Positions 11,305 to 24,110 of a DNA stretch of 64,000 bases are shown here, in pieces. The notes under the pieces are model-generated. The model made no database searches, was not told where the DNA came from, and saw nothing but the letters and a program-made list of their open reading frames with translations. Location: assembly GCA_031308135.1 (NCBI GenBank), contig JAHLJT010009436.1, positions 120,374,608 through 120,438,607 on the forward strand, read 5' to 3'. Source of the stretch: Acheta domesticus. Lineage: Eukaryota; Arthropoda; Insecta; Orthoptera; Gryllidae. Position numbers and translations under genes: made by a program. Position 1 is the first letter of the stretch; every line of letters begins with the position of its first letter.

Positions 11305-12130
11305 CTCGGTGGCACGGAGGCGAAGGGGCGTAAAGCGCGGAGGCGCGTCTGGGACGAGCAGCGGAATTAATCGGCAAACTTAGGAATCCGCGCTTCACAA
11401 TGCAGACGGTCCCCCTCTTCGCCGGCGCCTCCGCCCCCGCCTCGCGCTTCGAACTTGATAATTGATTCCTGTTCACAAGTCCGACATCCTTCACCGCCGC
11501 GGCGACCCGGATCCCGTGTATCCGGCGTAACGCTGTCAGAACTTTCCGGACTCCACGATTACGCTAGGTGAGAGAACCGGACCCGCCTCGCTTTTCTGCC
11601 TCATCACTTCTTCCATTTCGCGCCTCGCGCCACCGTTCCCCGCCGCTGTCGCGTCGCCGGGCGAACCACCGCCGCGCCGCTGCCGCACCGACCTCGGCGC
11701 TGGCGGCGGCGGCGGCCAGGGCGCTGGGATGGAAAATATGGAAAATAAAAATTTGAATGAGAAAACACACTGTCACCTTCCCCGGCTACCGCGCACTCGA
11801 CTTTATGGGGGAGAAAAATTTCCATCGAGGGCTGGAAGGGCGCTCGCTCTTTTACTACGATGGCGTGGCTGGCGCGACGCGTTTGGGGAAAGGACGCGAC
11901 CGGCGGCGGGGGAAACGGCAAGGGCGGAGGCGGCGGCGCGGGGCGAGGACGTCGGGAGCGTGGGCGGAGGCCGCGAGCGAGTGGAACGGACCGGAGTGAA
12001 GGGAAAGGGGAGGGGGAGGCGACGCTGGCGGGAGTGGTCGTCGTGCGTGAAGCTGTAAACTCGCAGAGGACGTACAATCTCTTTCCCGAGAGGCGGAGGC
12101 GGCCGCTGGCAAGGTCCAGGCTCTGAATGT
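11290..12130. other. CpG-rich island (copy A)
   Basis: Two GC-dense parts (11290-11740 and 11860-12120) with overlapping Arg/Gly/Pro-rich frames on both strands. The copy-B version (26501-27340) carries several 1-bp indels that shift these frames. That argues against a real protein, though sequencing error in homopolymers is an alternative cause. Confidence 0.6.
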
Positions 12131-12459
12131 CTCATTCCGTCCTTTAACGCGGATTGGGAGAGCAGCGTTAATCAGTAATACACATGCGCGCACGGTACAA
12201 AGTGAAAAGGAGTTCCAAAAGCAGATTTTAGCTGCGTAGCAGTATGACATACATGGCGAGATACCGAGCAATGTTGTTTTAATTCAAAGTAAGTCCGATT
12301 ACAGTTGCTGAACATAAATTCGCGTATTTGTATATATTAAAGCCCTACACAAACGCGGATTATTTTAGCACAATAAGCTCATTTAACTTGAGTTCGTAAG
12401 TACAAAGGATACTTTACATTTCCTAACGTACTGATAATATAAACTTTCATTATTGCAAA

Positions 12460-13203
12460 AAATCAACAACAAACAAGGTGCTAAAACCGCACGTACTTTT
12501 TCGCCAGTATTTTCATGCAAAATTATGCAAAAGTACTCAAATTTTCAAAAAATTGTACATGACCTTATTTCAAAATCTATTTTTGGGGGACATATTTTAT
12601 TAAGAGCAAACATCTTTATTTTTAATATTTTAGTTGTGGGAAGACTCCGAAAATATTTTGAAGTTTTGCAGTTTTCAAAAAATCAGGGTTTTTAATGAAT
12701 GTATGCCCTCCGCCTTTCTCAATATCCAACAACCTCAAGGACCTCACGTCCTTCACACTATCCAATAACAAAATTTAATCAAAAACGATGGAGCCATTTT
12801 TTTAATTCTTAAAATGTCCCAAGGGTTCATGTAAAGTACCCCCATAATTAAAATATCGGTTTCAAATTCAAGGGGCCGCGACATCAGCCAGAGCGATTGG
12901 GGAACATCAATTTCGGAGAAAATAGGCTAAACGGTTTAGCCGCTAGCGTTGTTCACAGATGGAACGACAGACGGACGGACAGAGAGACGTTTTGCCATCA
13001 TCCGAGTTTTCGCTATCAAGGACCCACGAAATATGGATTATGGCTACACCACTTGTTAGAGGATTTTATTTATAAGTTTGTCAACTGAATGTATCCACTT
13101 TTCGTTACCAGGGCCTCATAATAGGAGATTTTATGCCGAAAATTCACCGTTTTTTCGCGCAGCATTACATAACTTTCTCTCAACTCCGTAGCAAGAAAGT
13201 AAA
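12460..13203 (-). repeat. Unclassified dispersed repeat, copy 2 (reverse)
   Basis: Reverse-complement relative of 10322-10860, recognisable from the agaaagttatgtaatgctgc block at its right end through the conserved atccatatttcgtgggtcc area to the aagtacgtgcggttttagc segment at its left end. It is longer than copy 1 because of an internal stretch around 12600-12780 that copy 1 lacks or has diverged in. The two copies face each other across the CpG island. Confidence 0.7.
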
Positions 13204-13896
13204 AAGTGAGTTCGTAGTCGGAAACTTCTCAATAGCCCATTACAAGACACTCGATTTAAAAGTGCGAAGTGTTATCAAACAAGAAAATCAACAACGAGAA
13301 AGAAAATAAATAAGACATACATTGAAAGTACAATGAAAGTTCAAAAGCTTACTTGATATACGTCCATACACAGAAATCTCAATAGCAATTTGAATTCTTT
13401 ACAAACACAAATACACATTTTGAATGGATGCAATACTAAAGGAAACAAGTCCCAATCGCAATTACTTTCTTGTATTATTTTTGACATTTTTGTAATATTG
13501 TATCTATTAAAACTTCAGCCATCTCTTGAAAACCTCTTCACTGACAAAGCGCCGAATGTTAAAACAATACACCTTTTTAATTTTGTAAAATCCAAAAATA
13601 TTAAGGAAAATTACACATGGGTCGTAGAATTGTGTGTATTCTGCGCTACCTTTACAAAACACATTTTAAAAAATTGGAGCTATTTTTGGGAAAATATGTG
13701 TTAGGTATTTTGAAAATCGTTTCATTTTGATTCAAAATTAAGGAAACATTACTAATATTTTGAAAACAACGTATGTAAAATGATTTAAATACCTAATAAG
13801 GAAGGATACATTGCATTAAAAAAGAAACCTCTAGAGTCAATAATAAAAGTGTAGGAGTCCCTTTGAATGTGACATATGTAAATTCACAATAGTATT
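13204..13896. other. AT-rich stretch, nothing recognised (copy A)
   Basis: A short frame at 13390-13704 survives in copy B with small changes. It has no recognisable domain and is probably chance. Confidence 0.4.
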
Positions 13897-14124
13897 CATA
13901 AGTGTGACAAAGACATTTATAATGAAGTTTTAATGAAAATTGGGATTTTGTTATATTTATAAGAGAACCGTTCACGCAAAAATTTAAAGGAAAGTATAGG
14001 AGTGTTTTTTCATAAGTGTGACAAAGACATTTATAATGAAGTTTTAATGAAAATTGGGATTTTGTTATATTTATAAGAGAACCGTTCACGCAAAAATTTA
14101 AAGGAAAGTATAGGAGTGTTTTTT
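13897..14124 (+). repeat. 114-bp tandem duplication, present only in copy A
   Basis: The unit beginning cataagtgtgacaaag occurs at 13897-14010 and again, essentially identical, at 14011-14124. Copy B has it once (about 29097-29212). This is a recent private duplication or an assembly slip in one haplotype. Confidence 0.88.
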
Positions 14125-17035
14125 CTACAAAACAAAACAGGAAATGACGATCGGGCTTCATATGAAATATCAGTAAAAATGAAAAGAAATGTTTCAAATT
14201 CGCAGAGCCTCAACTTCGACATCCTCGATCAAAGAATATCCACTTGGAGGAAAATCCGGCGTACAGTTTAGACGCTCGAGTTGTCAGAAAGAGGGATAAG
14301 TAAACAGAGTGATAGCCACAAAACAACAGAGACAAAAAACGAAGAAACAGAGAGCCAGATTGACTGACAGTCACAGAGGAGTCTTTGAAAAACACCTTTT
14401 CGTTAACAGGGACCACCGAAAAAGTATGTGCGCAAAAACCTCGGCATCGATTTTTTGCAGTATTACACAACGCTATACCACGAACACGAGAAAGTGAAAA
14501 GAAATGTTGTGGAAGTTTCCATTCACAATTCCGATTGTATAACGAATCATTGAGTGTTATGGACGAATAGGTAGAGCCCCCCTGCTCCAATTGCAATCCG
14601 CGATCGCAAACGAGCGCGTGAACGGCTCCTGGCAGCCGCGGGGGGGGGGGCGGGGGGCGGGGGAGGGGCAGCGCACAGCCTTACGACCCTCGCGGGAGCG
14701 GAGTGGCGGCAGCGGCGCGGTGCGCGCTCCAACGAATCGCGCTGAGTTGGGCGGCGGTAATTTATAACAAAAGACTTTAATTAGTCCGTCGCAACCGCGC
14801 CACCAATTATAATGCCCCGCCTAGCGCACGGAGCTTGCCTGGGGAACGGATGGAGGCTGGCAGAAATGGCGGAAAAACGAGGCGGTCCCAGGAAACGGGG
14901 AGGGGAAAGTGACGTGACGCCGGACGGCGGCAATGACAAGAGCTGCTTTAAACAGCAAGGGCGATTTTTGTGGAAAGCAAATAGTGATAATAATAGAGGG
15001 GGACATAGATGCTAAAACTACCAGGCTGGCAATATCAAGAGGCATGGGTAATGAGGGAACTCTGAGCAGCTGACGATATCATAGACATTTGGACGGGGGT
15101 TTGAACTCGATGAGTGACCAGTGATGTGCTAGAAACGTTTGTTTTCACGCAAGGTCTGTAATCGAATAGGACGAGCAGCGGGAAGGGGAAGGAGGAGGCG
15201 GTGGGGGAAATGCGCCGCTGAGCTCCGAACAGATGAACGGATGAGCGATCAGCCCTCATTGAGGTGCCATGATAAAGGGCTGGGTCTAGACCGCTGGCCT
15301 GCTTATTACTCCCAATTACAATTTCCAAAATCGGTGAACGCAGCATTTGAATATGCGCGGCAAAGTGCGAACCATTCGGGATGAGGAAGCTCGGAAGGGG
15401 AAGTGTGCAAATTACAATAACTTGGTAACAGACACGAGACCTTATCTTTATTTCCTTTAATTTGCCATTGAAGACCTGGAAACCGCAATTGCTAATCACC
15501 GAATGGAATTGCACACAGAACTTAAAATTGAAAGGAAGGAGAAAATCAACATCTCGCATTTATAACACACTAAAAAATGTAAGTATGCATCTGTATTGAA
15601 GGTTTGTATAATCATTTAAAAATGTAGCTAACAATTTATTAAACATTAAGCATTCATAAGCTTATTTTTGTAATGTGTAGTGATATTTAAAACGTTACTA
15701 TAGAAAAGTAAAGATACTTGAAATTAAACTAGGTTTACATGAGAATATAATTGGATTTAGTATCGATGGATGTAGGCAGAGAAGAAGTAGGAAAAGCAGC
15801 AGAGGCAAAAAAAGAATGAGAGAGAGAGAACGATAACGAGTGAAATAGCGAAAGCGAGATTATAAGAAAGAAGAGGAGATATAATGAAAGAGAAAGAATC
15901 CAAGAACCCTCAGCTAATGAATCCGTGCACTATTTATTATTTTCTTAAAACAATGTTACAAAGTGGGTGTACGTAGAAGAGCAGAACTTCCAAACTAATA
16001 GTAATACATTTACGGGGAGTAGTGTCGAGAAGGAAGCTTATGAATTGTATAAAACCTTAATCAACCCTTCGTGTACTATTCTGGGCGATTTAAAATTGTC
16101 TTCGAACCTGCGAGATGGGGCTTCTGTTTTCCAAAATGATTCAATTTCTGAAATAATAAATATGGAAATTCTTGTCGTTTTGAAATAATAAAAGAGACGG
16201 GATATTGTCGAAGCCAAGAGTCAGAGGCATCATATGAAGCATCGTCTTACATTAGCATGCACTGGCCACTCTCACCTACCGAAATGCCATTTCAATAATG
16301 TACGCACAACAAGCAAGTGTAATTATTCATACGTCAAGCGCGCGATAACGTAGACTGAATCATGAAACCGAGTGACGCGCAGTCAATAATTAGCGCTTTC
16401 ACAATTTCCTTAGGGTCACAGCTTCCGCACGGGGAATGTTTTCCCTTCCCAACACCAAGTTGGCGGTCTAGTCATGTGTATCGAAAGTTTCGCCACTAGG
16501 CGGTTCCTCATGTTTCTCTGTTGGCGGCAATATGCTAACAATTTCGCAAGAACACGGTATCGCTCACGATTTGTATCGAGGCGCCTCTGACTTTCAGGAG
16601 CAAAGCATGTCACCTTTATACGGACAGAATGAGTCAAACACTCGAATTTCATGTTATGAAAGGAAATTGGTTTTTTTGCGTACTCATACGAAGGGTGAAA
16701 GTTTGGCTCGTACTCATGTGTAAGAAATAACTGCTCTCAATCAAGTTTCAGAACGTTCCAAGTTGGGTGAAAGAAATCATTCTTTTCAAAGCCTTTGCTT
16801 ATTAAATTTATTTATATCCAAGGAATATTTTTGTTAATTCTACATTCATACAATTATTACTGTTTAATATCAATGAACAATACGTATTTATACTGTATAA
16901 CGCTTATGCCCCGTTTCATGAAACAGCGCTCACACAAATAAACTCAGATCATTGTTAAAGTATAAATACAATGTTGAGTCAGCCAAAGGATGTGCTGAAC
17001 CTTTTACTGGCTAAAAAGATTTCCTGATAGAAGAG
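14125..17035. other. Mixed AT-rich DNA with small GC patches (copy A)
   Basis: Holds a GC patch at 14590-14750 with a G-run near 14640, GC-moderate DNA at 14810-15240, and a purine-rich low-complexity stretch at about 15770-15900 (gaga-rich). No gene, RNA gene or element recognised. All of it recurs in copy B (about 29213-32130). Confidence 0.45.
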
Positions 17036-18400
17036 TCGTAATGTCGGCGAGGCCACTTGGGTCGAGAAAGGGCGAGTCGGCACTCGGCGGGCAACGAGTG
17101 CCTTGCCAGCAGCGGCGCGGCGCTGGGTGTATGACGAGCGTGCTTGCGAAAAGGAAAATGATGCAAATCAGCGCATTTCGCATCCACCTTTCTTCGCCGG
17201 CCGGTCACGAAGGGAGCAAATTCTCAGCATATGGGGCGATTTTTGCTCGGCCCACTCAACATCAAAATACGTCCACTTTTGTGCAAAATATGCCATAGAC
17301 GCCATATCAATGCCCAATTTGGCCAAAAATGTCATATAATCCAAACTTATAATTCATAAAAGTTACACATTTATGTATTATGTTTAGTATAAGAGACGAA
17401 TTTCGAAACCATAGAACTGACGGATGTATCGTTTTATTTGTTTGATTTTTGTTTGAATACATCTTTGGCTTTATGTATTGTCACTTTTCACTCAAAGACA
17501 TTGCTTGAAACCCATTGAACACATCATATTCAAAATATTTGGGGTCATGTTTCCTAAGACGATGATAAAATAGACCGAAGAAAACTTCCCATTCGAAAAA
17601 TATTTATTGTGAACTATTTAGAAGTAACTTAAATCAAATCAAAAGAACATTTGAAGACGCTGGAGCATTGATATGGCTATTCAAAAATTATGACACGATC
17701 TAAATATGCACCTTGACAGAACATACGAAAGATCTTTCTTTACTTCGACAATCGCACATACACAACACAACTTAAAAAGGAAGATCTTATATATACACAG
17801 TACTTAATTTATAAAATTTTAGGTTCCAGAACGCGCCACAAAAATGTGGTTAATTTAATATAAATAGTTGAATATTTATATTATACTTTAATAATTATTC
17901 ATGAGCTACCGGAACGCCGTTCCGTCGCGACCCGCCAAAAAAACAAGCCATGTATATATAAGAACAATAGGAATGGAATATTGTAATAAGTGGTATTAGA
18001 AAAGTCATTAAAACTACAAATTTATAGAACATAGAAAATACGGACGTAAAACTATTAACAGTAAAGTATTACAAAAAATCAATGCATCGAAAATTTGCTT
18101 AAATTTACAAGCAAAGAGGATCTAAAAGTAACTTATGTAACGGAATGGCAACATTGAAAAGCATACAAATTCGACAAAAATCGAGAAAAGATGGAAATTA
18201 TATAAAAATAATCCTACATTAAAGAACATTCAGAAGAGAAAGTGATAATCGAAAAGGGTCAAAGGAGAAGTTCGAAAAAGAATAAGAAGCAATTTGAAGA
18301 AAGAAAACAAATCAATCAACAGAAATGAATATAACGTAAAGTGGAGCAACAGAGGTAGCTTTTGCAAAGCTATAGTGGAAAAATAACGCAGATGCCTGGC
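17036..18400. other. Small CpG patch then AT-rich DNA (copy A)
   Basis: GC patch at 17040-17220. A near-palindromic segment (ggaacgccgttccg, around 17910-17924) lies in otherwise AT-rich sequence. No coding evidence. Confidence 0.4.
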
Positions 18401-18697
18401 ACAACGGCCGTCCCCAAATCCCGCCCTCCGACAAGTCTATTCGAGGGCAGGAAGGTGGTCAGGACGAGCGTCGCGGGGCGAGCGAGCCGTGTGCCCAGAC
18501 AGCGGGTAAATGTTTAGAAATAATAAAAAGCGCGGCTCGGCGAGGCGTGCGCCGCGGCTGACGAGCGGAGATGTAATTAATTCCGGCCGCGGAGACCGGC
18601 GAAAGCTCGGGTTATGAATCGGATTACACAAGGAAAACAAGAATACCGCGGCCCTTGCCCTCATTCCCCAGCCTGGCCGCCGCCAACGGCGCCGCCA

Positions 18698-18755
<58 letters not shown>

Positions 18756-19000
18756 TTGCCGCTGCTGCAGCCACCGCCGGCGACGGCGGCCGTCGCCGCA
18801 TGCCGCCACCGTATCTCTTTTAAATTGAGAGCCTTAATCCGGAGACTCATTTCCAGGCCCCACCACCCCTGTCAACCTCTCTCGGGCCTCGTGCAGGAGC
18901 TTCAGTGCCCCAACCTCTCGATTTCTCCTCCCTCCGCCATTATCCCCTTAGCGTCCTCCCTCGCCTCACCCTCCCGATTCCACTTTTCCGGAATCTTCCC
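18401..19000. other. CpG-rich island with (CCG)n tract (copy A)
   Basis: GC-rich from about 18410 to 18790, then C/T-rich to about 19000. The core is a (CCG)n microsatellite at about 18700-18755 which gives poly-Pro, poly-Ala or poly-Arg depending on frame. No reading frame is convincing. Confidence 0.6.
18700..18755. repeat. (CCG)n microsatellite, long allele
   Basis: About 18 uninterrupted units, then cttgccgctgctgc. Copy B has only about 12-13 units and ends in several gct units (33795-33840), so this locus differs in length between the two copies. Confidence 0.9.
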
Positions 19001-19079
19001 TACTGTTTCTCTACTCTCACACAAACTTTAACTTTTCTGAAAGTCTAATAATGACACCACCTCGACTGTTTGTGTGTCT

Positions 19080-19083
19080 GTAG
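19080..19083 (+). other. Empty target site of the LTR retrotransposon
   Basis: In copy A the sequence tgtgtgtctgtagagtttga is uninterrupted. In copy B it is split after gtag by the 34157-40312 element and gtag is repeated on the far side, so this is the pre-insertion allele. Confidence 0.95.
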
Positions 19084-20780
19084 AGTTTGATTCTGGGTCT
19101 TCTTTTCTACCACAGTCTAGTTTTCTCGCAAACCACACTTATTGTGTGTGTATTTTCGTCGATATTAACACGTCTTCTAAACGTCTCTCCACTACTTTGT
19201 CAGTTCTGTAAATATAACTATTTCGCTAAATATCATTGATAAGAGTATCTCAATGATATTTTTTCAGCACAGAATCGCGCAATCCAGGTTGTTTTCCAAC
19301 TTTCTGGGCCACTTTGTCTGCTTGGGAAAGGATGACTGCCTGAAAAATTACTGGTACTCAAATTGCTGTAATGTGATTCTCATTTCCATGATTACGTTAC
19401 TTTGTATACAGATGAATAAACTACTCCTATAAAGAACCATTTGTACCAACGCACTTTAAAAAAGATGAAAAAGATATAAAGGATGTGAGCAATGATCATG
19501 AATGCACTCACTTGAAACGCAAAGAAATGAACAAATGCAACAAATTGCAATCGTTTTCGAACCACGTCAAATAATTATAATAATTTTATGGATTTTTTAT
19601 ACTTGACCGTTTCACGTTTTGTAGTTCATAATGCAGGAGCTCTTCTTTTCATATGAATTATATGTTCAGATTTACTTCGATGAGCAAATAATATTGTATT
19701 TTGCTAAATTATTTTGTGTATTCACAATACAAAGTCGCCTACATTAGATTTGTCTTGTTAAGTTTTTAATATGATAAAAAAGTTATTTAAAAAATAAGAG
19801 CTTTTCATGTGGCTTGAAATATATTACTATGCGTATATACCAAGAACGAAAAATAAGTGTATTTGCGAAAAAAAGACCATTTTTATTCGAGGCGGAGCAG
19901 AGCCGCGGGTGGTAAAAATGTATGTCTGAATTTCTTTTCACCGGAAGTAAACACAAATATTTGTGTAAGCTCACTTCCAAACAATGGATTACAAGTTTCA
20001 AACATTAATGGTTTCAGAAATTATCTTGAGAAAATAATTATCATAACTGATAATTGGGTTGCCGATTATTGTAACTCCGGTAGTGTTTGTAACGATGAAG
20101 CAGTTGAATTCTAGCAAACCTTGCTTTAATACAAAACGTTCTACTCCCAAAGAAGCTTATTCATTTAACATCGAAGAGCATGGAAAACAACCATGTTTAA
20201 CAATGCAAAGAAATACGTGTTTAACCTGAATATTTCAAAATAAAGTTCATTGAAATAAATTTACCTTCGAACTCGAAATTAGAGGTTGAAATGGATTAAA
20301 AAGCAGTATTTTCCCCTGCTGGCATATGACTTTTTAAAAGTTGGTGCTAGCGTGTTTACCAGCCGAAAAAAATCGATTTTACGAACAATAAACAACTCGT
20401 AAAATGGTTCGTTAAGAGGAGAGTGTACAAAAAAATCTTGTAATGGTGGCACATAATACATTTCAATCATGTTTTCTGGAATGGGCTAAAGTCTATGAAA
20501 TTTAAAACAAACATTGAAATCAACCAAACTATATGGAAGTTATAATTAAAGACTGTGTGTTTAAACTGTATACACATTGTTTGTGAAAGCTTTTCACATT
20601 TATTAGGTTTTTCGGTAGTTACATGCTAAAATAATGTTTTCCCTATCTACTGTACACAAAAACTTTGATTATTCGCTAGTAAAATATAACTTTTTGCGCA
20701 ATACTTATTCCTGATGTGAAAATAACGCATTGGCGCTTAACGAATCCCATTTAATGCTTCCATTTAATTACCGAGCGTCT
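19084..20780. other. AT-rich stretch, nothing recognised (copy A)
   Basis: No recognisable domain, RNA gene or element. Copy B (40317-42035) matches with small indels, including an extra stretch of about 20 bp near 41876-41898. Confidence 0.4.
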
Positions 20781-21080
20781 CGCTAAGCGTTTCTCCTAGA
20801 CTCCAACTTCATTATCCGGCGCGCCGATTGTCTGTACAGAGGCAGCGGCAGCGGCCGTCGGAAAGCAGTCTCGTCCTGCGCCATTACCGCTAATAGACCA
20901 GAACAGCGGGGGTGGGCGACCGGGACCGCAGGCCCTCGGCCGCGGCAGGCGGCGCGGGGGCGGCGGTTGAGGCCGCCCGCGGGCAAGACGTAGGCGCCGG
21001 ACACGGGCAAAGCGGACGGCATGGGTGCTGACAGCCAGGCCCAGATGCAGACGCCGCAGGCGAAACGGCAGGGAAGTCGT
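20781..21080. other. CpG-rich island (copy A)
   Basis: GC-rich block with no credible frame; repeated at about 42034-42320. Confidence 0.5.
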
Positions 21081-21515
21081 GAGAACGGAATCCGGAGAAA
21101 AGGAGTGGTAGTTTATTATACCAATGATGAGATGTGAGAGAAAAGATTTGTTAGGTTAGTGAAGAGAAAGAGAAGGGGGTGATCACAACACAGGGAAGCA
21201 CAATGAGCAAGTCGAAAGCAATGAAAGAAACAGAGCACACTTTGGAAGAAAAGAAGACAAGTAATCAAGTGAGAATATAATCTCATAATGATAGTACAAA
21301 TAAATGTGGGTCATACTCGCGTGGAAGAGCGTAAGGAGACATACGGACGTTTAGAAAACAAAAATGTTGAAATTCGAACGAAATCCAACTCATACACAGT
21401 CGAACCTTGCAGCTTGAAACGAGAGGAAGTTATATGAACGCTAGGCTTGTATTAAAAGTACCACTACAAAGATTTTCGATTACGAGGGGTAACATTCGAA
21501 AAACATGAAAGTAGG
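21081..21515. other. Purine-rich then AT-rich stretch (copy A)
   Basis: Plus strand is A/G-rich (many gaaag and gagaa runs) at 21080-21290. Nothing recognised. Confidence 0.4.
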
Positions 21516-21885
21516 CAAATGGAGCCACTGCGCCATGTAGATCGGCGGCGGCCGCGGCCGGGAGCGACAGCGCAAGCGGGCGTCGCTGTCGGTGGGTGGG
21601 TGGTCGGCGGGTGGTCGGCGGGTGCGCCTGCGGGCGCTGTGGGTGGCGCGGTGGGCAGCGGCCGCCGCTGGACCGCCCGCGCGTCGCGCGGCGTCAGCAC
21701 CTCGCGTCAGCGCGCCGATCAATACGCGGCGGGCACCGCCTGAACGCGCAAGGCTCCAGCGGCGCCGCGCCGCGCCGCGCCGCGCCACGCCGCGCCGTTC
21801 CCGCGGCGGTGCAGGCGGCGACGGGGCTGCCTTCGCCTCGGCGGCCGCACCCACCGAGTCGGGCCCACGCTAAGGTTCGGTGGCA
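21516..21885. other. CpG-rich island (copy A)
   Basis: Contains imperfect ggtgggtgggtggtcggcggg repeats near 21590-21625 and ccgcgccgcgcc runs near 21765-21800. Frames on both strands are low complexity. Confidence 0.55.
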
Positions 21886-22159
21886 GTTTACAGAAGTTAA
21901 ACAACGGACTGCGCGAGAGAACGGAGACGTACAACGCGTAGGTATGGATAAGGTAAGGTGTTTGAAGTTCCCTGCATCAAGAGGCGACCGGGGAGAACTG
22001 CATATGTCAAATGAGACACAAGGTGAAGTTGACCAGTCAAATCTACGACGAATGCTACTATGTCACCCTGGAGGTCGCTCTTTGTAGGAAGGATAGAAAC
22101 GGAAACGAAATCCACAAGGCGCGGTAGTATCGTTACAATTCAATTTTCAATGCGGTGTC

Positions 22160-22222
22160 GGCGATTTGAAATAGGTGAGCACACGGTGATGGCGATTTAA
22201 AATAGGTGGGCAAACGGGGTTG
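22160..22222 (+). repeat. Imperfect tandem pair, about 31 bp per unit
   Basis: ggcgatttgaaataggtgag is followed about 31 bp later by ggcgatttaaaataggtggg, each then running into acacgg- or aaacgg-type sequence. It lies just upstream of the hairpin cluster and is preserved in copy B. Confidence 0.75.
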
Positions 22223-22298
22223 ATGATAAAGAAAGACCTAATACGAAATGGTTGAGAGGTGACAGAGCATTGACCAAAATAGAAATTTGACATCTTCA

Positions 22299-22455
22299 CC
22301 CCACTTCCATCCACTAGAACGAACATCTACGAATACCCGTTACATTCTTCTGTACAGAGGGCCTTGGAAGTGGGGATAAACCGGAAAAAATGGCTGAAAG
22401 AGGAGTCCTAACCTCCTCTAACCCTAAGCAGGATAATCCTGCAGCACTTAAGTGC
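22299..22455. other. Cluster of four consecutive perfect stem-loops
   Basis: Stems: CCCCACTTCC 22299-22308 with GGAAGTGGGG 22366-22375; AGAGGAG 22399-22405 with CTCCTCT 22413-22419; GCAGGAT 22428-22434 with ATCCTGC 22436-22442; and the 12-bp palindrome GCACTTAAGTGC 22444-22455. Their close packing suggests a structured RNA, a transposon end or a protein-binding region; no family was recognised. All are intact in copy B starting at 43553. Confidence 0.7.
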
Positions 22456-23735
22456 AAAGGGGTGAATTAATTAATTAGAATTAAATTAGAACTTTGGTGA
22501 TTAATCAAACTGTTTTGTTGTGAACTATTACGGGTTTTCCAAAGCCTCAGAGCTTCTTTAAGAAATGTGTAATAAATTCTCTAATTTCCTGAAAATTAAA
22601 AAAAATTAATAAAAACTTGTGAAAATTATTGTAATTAATTATTATGTTGATTATAATTTTTAAAATGTTATTATTGTGCATAAAATAATAGTGTTCGCTA
22701 ATGATCTCAGCTGTTTCTAAAGCAATATAAATGAAATGAAATTTAAAAATCCTGATTGTCAGTATAAAAAAGGGAGGGAATTGAAAATATTTACAGAAAT
22801 AAAATGTTTAACAACATACAGCTTTGAGGCTTTTCAAAATGTTCAGAAGGGCAACAGCCCTCTGTCGACTTTTGTGCGCGACTAAGATTTCATATATTAT
22901 TCTCATAAACATGTTCGGATACATAAATATTCGTATTAACGATTTTCATGTACATGAACTGTATTCTGAATTATTTCGGAATGAAAAGCATCTCTAAGGC
23001 AGCTCCCACCCTCAAGATTATATATAGTCTTTCAGCTACATTTTTAACTTGAAGGAATCATTTTCAGTGTTGAGAATAAAGTACACGCGATAGCTAACAC
23101 GTAAAACATTTTAAACACGGACATTTACAGCTAAAGCGGAGATTGTTTTAGGAGAGTTAAGAGTCGACTCCTCTACGAATTATTTATTTCTGTCTCGTTA
23201 TTTAATAAAAACAGCATGAAAACATGTGTTACTGTGTAAGAAATAAAGGAGATAAATTTAGTTTATCGTGCGACGACCTGAGAACATTTCGATTAAAAGG
23301 CGAGCTGTACTACAAATAATATTGCAATAACCACTGTAACTCTATTGTAGTATGAGAAAAATATAATTTTCAATCCACTAACACTCATTTTCAGTAAACT
23401 TTCATAGAAAAGTTCAATACATTTGGAAGATTTAGATTCACATCATTTCAAACTATATTTACTATATTTTTAATCAGATTTCTTTCCATAACCCAACGAC
23501 ATTTTCAGGATTTTTGGAGGCATGCCTCCAAAATAATTCTCTACAATTTACTTCTCGTCGCAACGGTTCTCTGTGAAGGAGTACCACTAGCACAATAGCC
23601 CTTCCGTGACTTGGAACGATTTCTATCAACCAAGTTTAAGCAAAAATTTACATTCCTCTTAGGGGTTTCATCCTCGACCGCCGAAGCAGCGTTTATATAA
23701 CAATCAACACACAAAAAATAACCGTCCCTAAGCAT
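22456..23735. other. AT-rich stretch, nothing recognised (copy A)
   Basis: Low-complexity aattaatta-type sequence near 22470-22680; no gene or element recognised. Confidence 0.4.
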
Positions 23736-24110
23736 CGAAACGAAGCTCCGCTGGCAGCGGAGTGGGGGGGTGGGGGTGGAGGTGGGGGAGGGCGCGCTAA
23801 GGAGGGCGGCGGGCTGCCTGCGCACGCGCGCGTCGCGTGACGGACGCCGGCGCCGGCGCCGCGGGCAGTGACGGAGCGCGGGGCGGCGCCGACGCGTCTT
23901 GCGGCCCCGGCCGCAATCCGTCAACGCAGCGAGATATGCGGCCTCGCGCGCGCAGCCTCCGCCGCGCCGCCGCCACCGTCTCCGGGCTACGATAAGGCAG
24001 CGACGGCGGACGGCCGTGATCACACAAACGGCGACGCGGGAAGAATGGCTCTTCGCGCCGGGACGCGAGCGCGCAGCTCGCTTCGCTGCGACGCCCACGA
24101 GAAATTTTTT
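23736..24110. other. CpG-rich island (copy A)
   Basis: Begins with a G-rich run (about 23762-23800). Overlapping Arg-rich frames on both strands differ by frameshifts from copy B, so coding is unlikely. Confidence 0.55.

Noticed and set aside
18614..18850. Poly-Pro / poly-Ala / poly-Arg proteins
   Set aside because: Direct translation of the (CCG)n microsatellite in different frames.
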